Shown here one piece after another: positions 47,307 through 55,036 of a stretch of DNA of 64,000 bases (its first letter is position 1; every line of letters begins with the position of its first letter). The stretch comes from a bacterium (GTDB taxonomy: Bacteria > Armatimonadota > Zipacnadia > Zipacnadales > Zipacnadaceae), in assembly GCA_030602615.1 (NCBI GenBank), contig JAUVZM010000002.1:1-64000 (forward strand), read 5' to 3'. The notes below the pieces were generated by a model. The model saw nothing but the letters and a program-made list of their open reading frames with translations. It did no database searches and was not told where the DNA came from. The position numbers were made by a program, and so were the translations under genes.

Positions 47307-47403
47307 TATAATTGGTGGCCTTACGCAGTCTGGGCGGGCAGGTACTTGCGCCCAATTATGAGAATGTACTGATTGAGTGACCGCACATAATACTGGTGTG
47401 CGG
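47307..47403 (+). promoter_or_regulatory. Possible promoter and operator-like hairpin before the oxidoreductase gene
   Basis: TATAAT at 47307-47312 is a perfect -10 but lacks a good -35. At 47381-47403 CCGCACA and TGTGCGG form a 7-bp inverted repeat around TAATACTGG, about 30 nt before the start. This may be a repressor site or a leader hairpin. Confidence 0.3.
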
Positions 47404-47430
47404 GGAATATGAATATGCTAAGGAAGGTTT

Positions 47431-48405
47431 GTGATTGCTATGCAGGTACGGGTTTGTGTGATCGGTGCCGGGGTTATGGCTAACAATGTTCACTATCCCT
47501 CGCTCGCGGCGATGGAGGATGTGGAGATAGTGGGTGCCTGCGATCTGCAGGAGGATCGGCTGGCGGAAACCGCTGGCTGCTACAACATTGAAGGGCGGTT
47601 CACCGACTACCGCCAGATGTTGGAGCAGTTGCGCCCTGATGCCGTCTATATCATTATGCCTCCGCATCATCTGTACGACTTGGCCATTGACTGCCTGGAG
47701 ATGGGGCTAAATGTGTTCATTGAGAAACCGCCGGGCATAACCACTCATCAGGTGAGGTGGATGGCCAAGTACGCTCAGAGAAACGATGCCATCGGCATGG
47801 TCGGCTGGAATCGGCGCTTCATTCCGGTTGTCAACTACTGCCGGGAGAAGGTCCTCAGCTACAATGACAACGTCCAGCAGGTAGTGTCAACCTTCTACAA
47901 GTGTCATGCGGACTCCGCTGGGCCCTACTATCGCGGCGCGATCGACATTTTGTGGTGCGACGCGGTCCATGCTGTGGATACGCTGCGCTGGCTGGCCGGT
48001 GCGGAAGTCGTTAATGTCGCCAGCGTGGTCCGCAGAGTACACCACGACTTTGATGACAGCTTTACGGCGCTGGTGGAGTTTGACAGCGGCTGCGTGGGGG
48101 TACTGCTGACCAACTGGCGGGCCGGTGCCCGCATCCATCAGTTTGAATTGCACACCGACGGGGCCTCTGCGTTCATCAACGGGGATTACGAGTCGGTGAT
48201 TCATATCAACGGCGAGGCGTTTGTCGAGCGGCTCGACCCCAGGGAGATTGCCGGCAGTGACGAGTTTTATCGCTACTACGGCTTCTTTGATGAGAACCGG
48301 CACTTCATTGACTGCGTGAAGAGTGGGACAGAGCCGGAGGCATCATTTGCTGATGCAGTCAAGACAATGGAGCTGGTGGACGAAATCTACCGGCAATCCT
48401 GGTAG
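47431..48405 (+). CDS. Gfo/Idh/MocA-family oxidoreductase, copy 2
   Basis: 324 aa. AAGGAAGG lies near 47420; GTG 47431 or ATG 47440 may be the start. Rossmann loop VCVIGAGVMANNVHYPSL, the EKP signature in VFIEKPPGITTHQVRWMA, and GWNRRFIPVV with the C-terminal DILWCDAVHAVDTLRWLAG histidine region. Likely an NAD(P)-dependent sugar or inositol dehydrogenase. It stands alone, convergent with the discoidin gene. Confidence 0.85.
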   Translation: MIAMQVRVCVIGAGVMANNVHYPSLAAMEDVEIVGACDLQEDRLAETAGCYNIEGRFTDYRQMLEQLRPDAVYIIMPPHHLYDLAIDCLEMGLNVFIEKPPGITTHQVRWMAKYAQRNDAIGMVGWNRRFIPVVNYCREKVLSYNDNVQQVVSTFYKCHADSAGPYYRGAIDILWCDAVHAVDTLRWLAGAEVVNVASVVRRVHHDFDDSFTALVEFDSGCVGVLLTNWRAGARIHQFELHTDGASAFINGDYESVIHINGEAFVERLDPREIAGSDEFYRYYGFFDENRHFIDCVKSGTEPEASFADAVKTMELVDEIYRQSW

Positions 48406-48442
48406 ACCATCTGCCGGGCAACTGCTGCGCCGACGTACCGGC

Positions 48443-48481
48443 GAAAAAACAGGGCGGATTGGCAAGCTTGCCAATCCGCCC
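48443..48481 (-). terminator. Intrinsic terminator of the discoidin gene
   Basis: A perfect 30-bp palindrome at 48452-48481 (15-bp arms, GGGCGGATTGGCAAG) is followed on the minus strand by TG and six T (A-run 48444-48449 on the plus strand). The T-run orientation shows it ends minus-strand transcription; the palindrome may also stop the convergent gene. Confidence 0.85.
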
Positions 48482-48523
48482 GATCTCTGTATTGCCGGTC
48501 GTAGTTGAGGTCAGCGGTTGAGG

Positions 48524-49294
48524 CTACTCCTCCTGTCCGGCTTCCGATTCTTCGGCAGGCGAGGCAGGGCTTGTGGTCACTTCTTCTAATGTCTTCTGCT
48601 CTTGCTGGTAGAGCTTGAAATCGCGCAGTTGCTTCAGCTCCTGAAGCAGATTCTCCAGCCGAACGATGACGTCGTCCAGAGCGCTATCGCCGACAATCGC
48701 CTCGTATATCTCCACTTCTCCCATCCCCACGCACTTGTCGGAGCCGTGATTGGAAGTGATTACCAAGCGGACATAGCGGGCTTCGACGGGCAGGAAATCG
48801 AAATGCTGCTCGATGGGCCTGTTGACTACCAGAAAGCGCCCCACTGTCTTGTACGGGCCCTCGGGGGTGGTCGTTGAGACTTGCAGTTCGACATCGCGCA
48901 CCCAGCGACCGATGAAGAGCGGATCGTCGGTGGCCGGATCAATCACGATTCGGCGCAGCAGACGGGTCTGATCCTGGGCGAAGGCAAAAACGACCCACTC
49001 AGGGCTTTCCTCAGACGGAGTATACTGCGATGACCAGCCGTAGGAATCGGCCGGCGTGTAGTTGCCCAGCACATGCTTGCCGTCGATAAGATTAGTGACC
49101 TGCCACTCCGGCATCACTTTGCCATTCTCGTCTACTGCTTGACCCGAGAAGGCAACTATTCGCCCGCCCATCTCAGCAGCAGCCAGATTCGTCCCGCCTG
49201 CGCTAATGGCATCAGAAGCATACAGCGGCATAGTTAAGCTGCTTATCAGCAGCAAAGCCATTAGTGTACCGGTAGGTAGTGAGATTTTGACCAT
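48524..49294 (-). CDS. Secreted discoidin (F5/8 type C)-like protein
   Basis: 256 aa. Signal peptide (MVKISLPTGTLMALLLISSL to about residue 27), then a jelly-roll domain: NLAAAEMGGRIVAFSGQ, VTNLIDGKHV, GWSSQYTPSEESPEWVVFAF, RIVIDPATDDP and the closing ARYVRLVITSNHGSDKCVGMGEVEIYE. This is the carbohydrate- or surface-binding F5/8 C fold. A C-terminal helix (LENLLQELKQLRDFKLYQQE) probably forms a coiled coil and ends in an acidic tail. Lies 50 nt downstream of the PASTA kinase gene, so it may be co-transcribed with the envelope operon. Confidence 0.82.
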   Translation of the reverse strand: MVKISLPTGTLMALLLISSLTMPLYASDAISAGGTNLAAAEMGGRIVAFSGQAVDENGKVMPEWQVTNLIDGKHVLGNYTPADSYGWSSQYTPSEESPEWVVFAFAQDQTRLLRRIVIDPATDDPLFIGRWVRDVELQVSTTTPEGPYKTVGRFLVVNRPIEQHFDFLPVEARYVRLVITSNHGSDKCVGMGEVEIYEAIVGDSALDDVIVRLENLLQELKQLRDFKLYQQEQKTLEEVTTSPASPAEESEAGQEE

Positions 49295-49344
49295 TGAATC
49301 ATCATCCTCCAGGGTGTGGTACCTCTACACCTTATAGACAGTGC

Positions 49345-51141
49345 TCATTCAGTGTCGTTGCCCGACGGCGTTTCCACCTTGAAATTCTTTCGGACTATCA
49401 GTTTGCCCTCATGGTAGACCTCTATCGTGGTATTGCCACGGCCTGTGATCCGTAGTGTGCTAGCCTGACCCGGTTCCATTTCTTCGTCAAGCACTACTAT
49501 TGGGCCTCCCCGGGCGTCGCGCTGGATAACCCTAACCTGCTGCCCCTGCTTCTGGCCGAATACAGTGATATTGATGATGTAGTCACGACTCGTGCCATCG
49601 GCGGAGACGCTGGTCTCATCCGCGCGGATAGTGACGTCAGGCTCCAGCGGCTGTTGTTGCTGCTCCTCGTCAGAGGGTTGTAGCGGTTCGACGGGTTGTT
49701 CTTCTTCGGTTGGTTCCGGACCTCTACTTATGACCAGGGCAATGGGCCAACCCTTTTCCACCACCGTGCCCGGTGCATGCGACTGACGAATAACCTTGTC
49801 TTTCTGAATTTCACTGCTGTATCTTTCGGTGGTCTCGCCCACCGTCAGGCCAATCTGTTCCAGCTCACCCGCAGCCCGCTGGACCAACATACCTGTCAGG
49901 TCGGGCACGGTGACGGTCTCTTTGCCCAGGTTGATGGTCAGTTGGACCTTGGTGCCGACAGGAACCGACTCGCCCTCGGTAGGATGCTGTTCGGTGACCT
50001 GGCCGACTGGCTTGTCGGGTTCGCGGATGGTACGGACCCTACCAACTACCAGCTTGGCGTCGGTCAGCTTTTGTCGGGCCTCCGCCTCGGTTAAGCCTCG
50101 AACTGAGGGCACTTGCACTTCGGCGGGGGGGGCACCGGGATAGAAGGCTTGTTTTATCAGCCATCCCGCCATCACCAGGGCAACCAGCGCCAGCCCTATC
50201 ACCGCTGCGGTATGCCAAATCAGCGTAGTGTCGGCAGCCTGGCCTGGCTCTGCGGGTTCGGGGGTTGGCTGCATCGGAGCGGTAGCATCTTCGGCGGATA
50301 ACACGCCGGTCCGGTCTAGTTCCGCGCCGCTGGCCAGCTTCTCCAGATCAGTGCGCATCTCCTCAGCCGTGCGGTAACGCCGGGCTGGATCCTTGGCCAT
50401 TGCCTTGTTTAGCAGATACTCTTGGGACGGTGAGATGGTAGGATTAAGCGCCCGGGGTGAGGGAGGCTGCTGACGGACGTGCTTGGCCGCTACCTGCGCC
50501 GCAGTCTCTCCTGAGAAGGGGGGCTGGCCGGTGAGGGTCTCGTAGATAACGCAACCCAGTGAGTACAGGTCAGACTGGGGACCTATCGCCCGGCCCTGAG
50601 CCTGTTCCGGTGAGATATAGTGCGCGGTGCCCATCACCATGCCCGTAGGACCCTCGCTGGTCTGACCGACAGCAGTGGAGATTCCGAAATCGGACAGCTT
50701 GGGCTCGCCCTGGCTGGTGAACAGAATATTCTGTGGCTTTACGTCGCCGTGGACCAGTCCGTGATGGTGGATCTCCGCCAGAGCCTGGCAGCACGAGATT
50801 GCGACCTGGAGCACCTTGCGCGGCGGAAGTGGTGCGTATTCGGCGATGATCTGCTTAAGGTTAGGCTCGGGCAGATACTCCATTACCAGAAAGTGGACGT
50901 CCCCTTCTACTCCGGTGTCAAACACCTGAACGATATTTGGATGGGTCAATTTCGCCGCTGTGCGTGCTTCCCGGCGAAAACGTTCCAGCGCCTCGGGGTC
51001 CTCGGCCCACTGGGGCTTTAGGATCTTCACTGCTACTGTCCGATCCAACCTCAGATCCGTCGCCCGGTAGACGGTAGCCAAGCCTCCGCCGCCGATGCGA
51101 CTGCTCATCCGGTATCGGTCAGCGAGTATTGTCCCTTCCAT
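49345..51141 (-). CDS. pknB: PASTA-domain Ser/Thr protein kinase (PknB-like)
   Basis: 598 aa. Kinase domain residues 12-270: G-loop IGGGGLATVYRA, lysine in VAVKILK, the catalytic loop HGDVKPQN (the usual HRD is HGD), DFG in KLSDFGIS. A membrane helix lies near 308-330. Two extracellular PASTA units follow (VQVPSVRGLTEAEARQKL; VTVPDLTGMLVQRAAGEL), then a Pro/Glu/Gln linker and a C-terminal beta-rich domain of unknown role. PASTA domains bind muropeptides or lipid II, and such kinases control elongation and division. In most operons of this type the gene directly follows pbpA; here a 2.4-kb cassette intervenes. Confidence 0.93.
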   Translation of the reverse strand: MEGTILADRYRMSSRIGGGGLATVYRATDLRLDRTVAVKILKPQWAEDPEALERFRREARTAAKLTHPNIVQVFDTGVEGDVHFLVMEYLPEPNLKQIIAEYAPLPPRKVLQVAISCCQALAEIHHHGLVHGDVKPQNILFTSQGEPKLSDFGISTAVGQTSEGPTGMVMGTAHYISPEQAQGRAIGPQSDLYSLGCVIYETLTGQPPFSGETAAQVAAKHVRQQPPSPRALNPTISPSQEYLLNKAMAKDPARRYRTAEEMRTDLEKLASGAELDRTGVLSAEDATAPMQPTPEPAEPGQAADTTLIWHTAAVIGLALVALVMAGWLIKQAFYPGAPPAEVQVPSVRGLTEAEARQKLTDAKLVVGRVRTIREPDKPVGQVTEQHPTEGESVPVGTKVQLTINLGKETVTVPDLTGMLVQRAAGELEQIGLTVGETTERYSSEIQKDKVIRQSHAPGTVVEKGWPIALVISRGPEPTEEEQPVEPLQPSDEEQQQQPLEPDVTIRADETSVSADGTSRDYIINITVFGQKQGQQVRVIQRDARGGPIVVLDEEMEPGQASTLRITGRGNTTIEVYHEGKLIVRKNFKVETPSGNDTE

Positions 51142-51152
51142 GGTTACACCTC
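51118..51152. repeat. 35-bp direct repeat, copy at the intact pknB start
   Basis: Spans the first 24 nt of pknB and 11 nt before it. 53561-53595 carries the same 35 bp with about three mismatches, all upstream of the ATG; the 24 coding bases are identical. See the copy there and the PBP remnant nearby. Confidence 0.85.
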
Positions 51153-51202
51153 GAAGGCCAACTGGGCAGTATGATCAATGCCAGCAACTATCTCTTCAAC
51201 CA

Positions 51203-51300
51203 CTACTTGTCCAGCACAGCGGCAAGCACCTCTCGAGCGATGGAACCGGCTACGCACCGGGGCCGGCTCACTCCGGAGCAAGGCCACGCGGAAGCGCTCC
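51203..51300 (-). pseudogene. 3' tail of a second penicillin-binding-protein gene
   Basis: The minus strand reads AGSIAREVLAAVLDK and a TAG at 51205-51203, 61 nt before the pknB ATG. This matches the C-terminal helix of transpeptidase PBPs (the intact PBP here ends AGPIARQILEVLLSCQ), and the DNA of the two copies agrees at nearly every base over the AGxIAR segment. About 20 codons further upstream, FRVALL lies in a different frame, indicating a frameshift. Everything before about 51300 is missing. It is the remains of a PBP gene that once preceded pknB. Confidence 0.6.
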
Positions 51301-51386
51301 AAATCGGGGAAAATGTGCGATTGATCTTCATGATATCCAATTGTGGTATAGCTCTACTGGCGAAAACCCTCCTGTGCTATTGAGGA

Positions 51387-52388
51387 CTAGAGCTCCATTG
51401 TGTGCCCCTGCTGGGCGGCTTGGCGTGCGCTATGTACTATCGCTACCGAGTGTTTGGCTGTTTGCGCATCGACGGGAACAGGTGTTCTGAGAGCAACACA
51501 CTCCAGAAATGCCCGGTCTTCCGCGCGGAACATATCGTCGCGCTCGGTAGGGATCGTGCGGTGCGTCCAGTCCCGGTCGTGGGTGGTATATACTGAGACT
51601 GTGCATTGCTCCGACGAAGCAAGTTCCACCAATATGCTACCTTCAGTGCCAAGCAGCTCCGTCATGCGCCGCCGGGCCCGCTGGAAGAAGTCAAGGTGGA
51701 TGCTGCCTATCACACCACCGTTGAATTCAACCAGGATTTCAGCCAGGTCGGGCGCCTTCATGGGTACGTCGCTGTGGTTGCCAGTCATTGCTGTCACCCG
51801 GCGAGGTGGTCCATTAGCGTACCACACCGCCAGGTCCACCTCGTGTATCAAGTCAAAGGCGCCAGTGGTCTGTGTGCTGAACAGGGTCTGGAAATCGGGA
51901 CGTATCTCCGGCAGATACTCGCCAACCATTGCACGCACCGCGACCAGCCGGCCAATAGCGCCCTCATCGAGTCGCTGTTTAGCCAAGCGCAAGCCCTCGT
52001 GGAATCGAAGGCACAGACCAACCATCAACAGCTTCCCCCGGTCTTGGACCAAGCGGCTCAGCTCGTCTATTCCCTCAGGAGAGTCCGAAAGCGGCTTTTC
52101 ACAGAAGACGTCGCACCCTGCCTCAATCGCCGCATGCGCCTGTCCGATATGCAGAGCAGGCGGTGTACATATGAAAACCGCGCCGAAGTCATGCTGGAGA
52201 GCTTCGCTAAGCGTGGGATACAACTCATCGGTCCCCAGGGCCTCGCGTAGGACCTCGAGTTTGGCAGAGTCAGTATCACAAGCCGCCAAGCGAGATACGC
52301 CCAGCTCCTGTAATATGCTAAAATGCCGGGACCCAATAGACCCTGCCCCCACTATCAGTACACTGGTATCTCCCCAGTCATTTTTCAT
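51387..52388 (-). CDS. Gfo/Idh/MocA-family oxidoreductase, copy 3
   Basis: 333 aa. Rossmann loop VLIVGAGSIGSRHFSILQEL, the EKP signature in VFCEKPLSDSPEG, GLCLRFHEGLRLAKQRL and the C-terminal IHEVDLAVWYANG histidine segment. The GSIGSRH type of loop is common in members near surface-sugar genes. Last gene of the inserted cassette, 19 nt after the SDR gene. Product and substrate unknown. Confidence 0.85.
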   Translation of the reverse strand: MKNDWGDTSVLIVGAGSIGSRHFSILQELGVSRLAACDTDSAKLEVLREALGTDELYPTLSEALQHDFGAVFICTPPALHIGQAHAAIEAGCDVFCEKPLSDSPEGIDELSRLVQDRGKLLMVGLCLRFHEGLRLAKQRLDEGAIGRLVAVRAMVGEYLPEIRPDFQTLFSTQTTGAFDLIHEVDLAVWYANGPPRRVTAMTGNHSDVPMKAPDLAEILVEFNGGVIGSIHLDFFQRARRRMTELLGTEGSILVELASSEQCTVSVYTTHDRDWTHRTIPTERDDMFRAEDRAFLECVALRTPVPVDAQTAKHSVAIVHSARQAAQQGHTMEL

Positions 52389-52407
52389 ATTATAACTCCT
52401 TCTTCAA

Positions 52408-53220
52408 CTACCAGGCGGTGAGTCCGCCGTCCACGACAATGTTGACACCCGTTACAAATGACGAAGCCTCTGAGGCAAGAAAGACAGCCGGTCCTTTCAT
52501 CTCCTTGCCGTCCTGCCCCATCCGCCCCATCGGAAAGGTCTTGCTGTAAGCCTCAACGAACTTCTCGGGCTGATTGCGGAAGAATCCGCCGGGACTGATG
52601 CAGTTGACGCGGATGCCATCTGGAGCAAGATAGACCGCCATGTCTCGCGTCATGTTGATCACGCCGGCTTTTACCGCCTCGTAGTCCAGCGTCACACCGC
52701 CCATATCGGTTCCCTCGTAGACGCGCCGATCCTTGCCGATCATACCCGCGGTAGAACCGATATTGATGATGACACCTGACTGAGCTGGCTTCATTGCCTT
52801 AGCCACTACATGCTTGCTGCACAGGAACACGCCCGTGAGATTGACGTCAATGGTCATCTGCCACTCTTCGAGACTGCGCTTCTCGAACGGCGCGGTTTCG
52901 GGCGTGCTCACGACATTGCCCGCGTTGTTGACCAGAATGTCAATCTGGCCGAATTCTGCAAGTATCTGGTCTACTACGGATTCGACTTGGGCCTCGACAG
53001 CCACGTCGAGCTGTACCGGCATGACTTTGCGGCCCGTCGCGGAGCTGATCTTCTCGGCGGAAGCTTCAGCATTGGCCAGCGTACGGCTGGTGATGGCAAC
53101 ATCGGCGCCCGCCTCTGCCAGGGCCAGAGCCATGTCATAACCGAGATTCCTGGCTCCGCCGGTCACGAACCCCACCTTGCCATCCAGCTTGAATAGTTCC
53201 CAAATATGCCACTCGTCCAT
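52408..53220 (-). CDS. Short-chain dehydrogenase/reductase (gluconate 5-dehydrogenase-like)
   Basis: 270 aa. Cofactor loop VTGGARNLGYDMALALAEAG, NNAGNVVS, catalytic Ser in IINIGSTAGM and the YxxxK pair in LDYEAVKAGVINM; C-terminal CISPGGFF and FVTGVNIVVDGGLTAW. The classical SDR length and motifs fit sugar-acid or polyol dehydrogenases such as gluconate 5-dehydrogenase, but specificity is not certain. Middle gene of the cassette that splits the PBP and PknB genes. Confidence 0.87.
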   Translation of the reverse strand: MDEWHIWELFKLDGKVGFVTGGARNLGYDMALALAEAGADVAITSRTLANAEASAEKISSATGRKVMPVQLDVAVEAQVESVVDQILAEFGQIDILVNNAGNVVSTPETAPFEKRSLEEWQMTIDVNLTGVFLCSKHVVAKAMKPAQSGVIINIGSTAGMIGKDRRVYEGTDMGGVTLDYEAVKAGVINMTRDMAVYLAPDGIRVNCISPGGFFRNQPEKFVEAYSKTFPMGRMGQDGKEMKGPAVFLASEASSFVTGVNIVVDGGLTAW

Positions 53221-53235
53221 ACCAGATACCTCCTC

Positions 53236-53520
53236 TCAGTAGATACGGCCGCACTTGCGAACGGTGTCAAGCATGGCCTTGTAGTTTCGCAATGGGATGT
53301 AACGTGCTATGGAGTTGCCCGACCCGAGGGCGAATCCACCCCTGGGCGCGACGTTCTCGATCAGATACTTGGTCGCTGCGATCACTTCTGCCACACTGCC
53401 ACGGGTCAGCAATCCGACATCAATGCCGACTTCGGCAAGGGGCACCCGATCCGGCAGCCGCTCCCGAGTTACAGCCGATTCAAATCTGTTAAAGTCCGGG
53501 CGTGCTCGAAAATCAGGCAA
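53236..53520 (-). pseudogene. Internally deleted URO-D-family gene
   Basis: 94 codons from TTG 53520. Residues 1-35 (FNRFESAVTRERLPDRVPLA, EVGIDV) are a typical URO-D N-terminus; residues 36-94 (LLTRGSVAEVIAATKYLIEN, GGFALGSGNSIARYIPLRNY) are a typical C-terminus. About 250 residues of the barrel between them are missing, and the join at GIDV/GLLTRG keeps the frame. The protein could not form the barrel. It lies 15 nt before the SDR gene. Confidence 0.75.
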
Positions 53521-53560
53521 ATTGGTATCTCACCTCGACTACCTTTACGTCTCGAGCAGC

Positions 53561-53595
53561 GTCAGCGAGTATTGTCCCTTCCATTGCTATACCTC
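53561..53595. repeat. 35-bp direct repeat, orphan copy of the pknB start
   Basis: Contains ATG (53584-53582, minus) and the first eight pknB codons (MEGTILAD), then runs into unrelated sequence. It lies 57 nt after the stop of the intact PBP gene, almost the same spacing (61 nt) as between the PBP remnant and the real pknB. This looks like the original PBP-PknB junction after duplication. Confidence 0.85.
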
Positions 53596-53641
53596 AAATC
53601 CCCCGCGGCCAAGCCGTGCACCGGGTGTGACTAATTGCGGA

Positions 53642-55036
53642 TCACTGACAACTCAGCAGTACTTCGAGAATCTGTCGGGCGATGGGACCGGCTGCCGGGC
53701 GGCCCGGTACGGTATTCTCGACGATTACCGCAACTGCCGCTTGCGGTGCCTCCACAGGCCCGAAGCCCAGCGCCCAGCTATGAGGCTTGCCCTCAGGATT
53801 TTGCGCCCAACCTGTCTGGGCAGCCACGCGGCAGCCAGACAGCACCACATTGCTTGCACTACCTTCTTCGACAGATACCTGCATCATACCTGCCACCTGT
53901 TGGGCAGTTTCCTGATTGATAGCTGCTCCCAGCCGGCCGCCACGGTAGTCAGTGACCGTTTCACCACCCTGCCGGGTGATTCTGTCCACCAGATAGGGCT
54001 GGATCACCCGGCCGCCGCTGGCGATGGTAGCCGCCAGCCGCGCCATAGCTATTGGCGTTACGAGGGTTGCTTCCTGACCAAGGGCTGCTTCTACCAGTTC
54101 AGTTTCGGCATCGTCGCCGACCAGATCAGCCATCTTTCCCTGTGCCGTCGGCAAGGGCAGATCAGATCCCTCCAACGGGTGGAGTTTTTTGGCATAATTG
54201 CGGAACTGCTCAGGTCCAATCAGTTGAGCCAGCTCAGCAAAGGCTATGTTGCACGAGTCGGCCAGCGCTCGACTCAGCGTTAGTCTGCCGTGGCCCCCGA
54301 GCTTGCTGCAGTTGACGGTTATTCCGGCAATCTGCTCGGTTCCTGTACAGTCGAATACTTTCTGTTCGGTAGCTACTCCTGTGTCCAGGCCGGCTGCAGC
54401 GACAAGTATCTGTAATATCGTCCCGGGCGGGTACAGTCCCTGCAGGGCCCGGTTCAGTTCGGGCGAAGCAGGATGATTGGTGAACATCTCGTAGTTCATC
54501 TGGCTTTCCATCACCCGGGCGGGGTCATAGCTGGGTGCGCTGACCATCGCCAGGATAGCACCATTGCCCGGATTCAGGGCAACCACTGCCCCGCGCCTGC
54601 CCTCCATCAGCTTGGTTGCGCGCCGTTGAGCCTTGCTGTCTATGGTTAACACGACATCCAGCCCCTGCTCTGTGTAGCCGACTGCCCCCCACCGATCCTG
54701 GTAGGCGCCGATGCCCAACAGCGCTTCCCGCAGGCCTTTTTGCAGACCGGTATTCTCATTGTAGCCGGTGAGATGGCAATAGACCGGGCCGGCCGGGTAG
54801 GTGTGTTGCCAGCCCTCGTCATCTTTTTCCACCCCCATGACCAGCTCGCCGTCGCCAGTGTAGATGAAACCGGGCTTGATGCTTTTGGCCCGTTGTTGGG
54901 CTTGCTGATTGTAGGGATGGGCCCGCAGGGCTGGCGCTCGCACCACCTGCCAGTACCCAAAGACCAGAGCCATCAGTAGGAAGCTCCAGACGGCGCCCAG
55001 CGCAATGCGCCTGATATTTTGGGATAGCTCGTTCAT
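53642..55036 (-). CDS. Penicillin-binding-protein-like transpeptidase lacking catalytic residues
   Basis: 464 aa with an N-terminal membrane helix (residues 11-30), a short N-terminal domain and a full-length transpeptidase domain from about 120. It aligns with PbpA/FtsI-type proteins, including AMVSAPSYDPARV and the SxN motif SCN at 261-263. The SxxK motif, normally in YPPGSTFK, reads YPPGTILQ: Thr206 replaces the nucleophilic Ser and Gln209 the Lys. KTG reads QTG (Gln407). All three changes are single-codon states in an otherwise open, well-conserved frame. Transpeptidation and beta-lactam acylation are therefore not expected; a scaffold or SEDS-activating role is possible. Overlaps the FtsW/RodA gene by 4 nt. 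Confidence 0.85.
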   Translation of the reverse strand: MNELSQNIRRIALGAVWSFLLMALVFGYWQVVRAPALRAHPYNQQAQQRAKSIKPGFIYTGDGELVMGVEKDDEGWQHTYPAGPVYCHLTGYNENTGLQKGLREALLGIGAYQDRWGAVGYTEQGLDVVLTIDSKAQRRATKLMEGRRGAVVALNPGNGAILAMVSAPSYDPARVMESQMNYEMFTNHPASPELNRALQGLYPPGTILQILVAAAGLDTGVATEQKVFDCTGTEQIAGITVNCSKLGGHGRLTLSRALADSCNIAFAELAQLIGPEQFRNYAKKLHPLEGSDLPLPTAQGKMADLVGDDAETELVEAALGQEATLVTPIAMARLAATIASGGRVIQPYLVDRITRQGGETVTDYRGGRLGAAINQETAQQVAGMMQVSVEEGSASNVVLSGCRVAAQTGWAQNPEGKPHSWALGFGPVEAPQAAVAVIVENTVPGRPAAGPIARQILEVLLSCQ

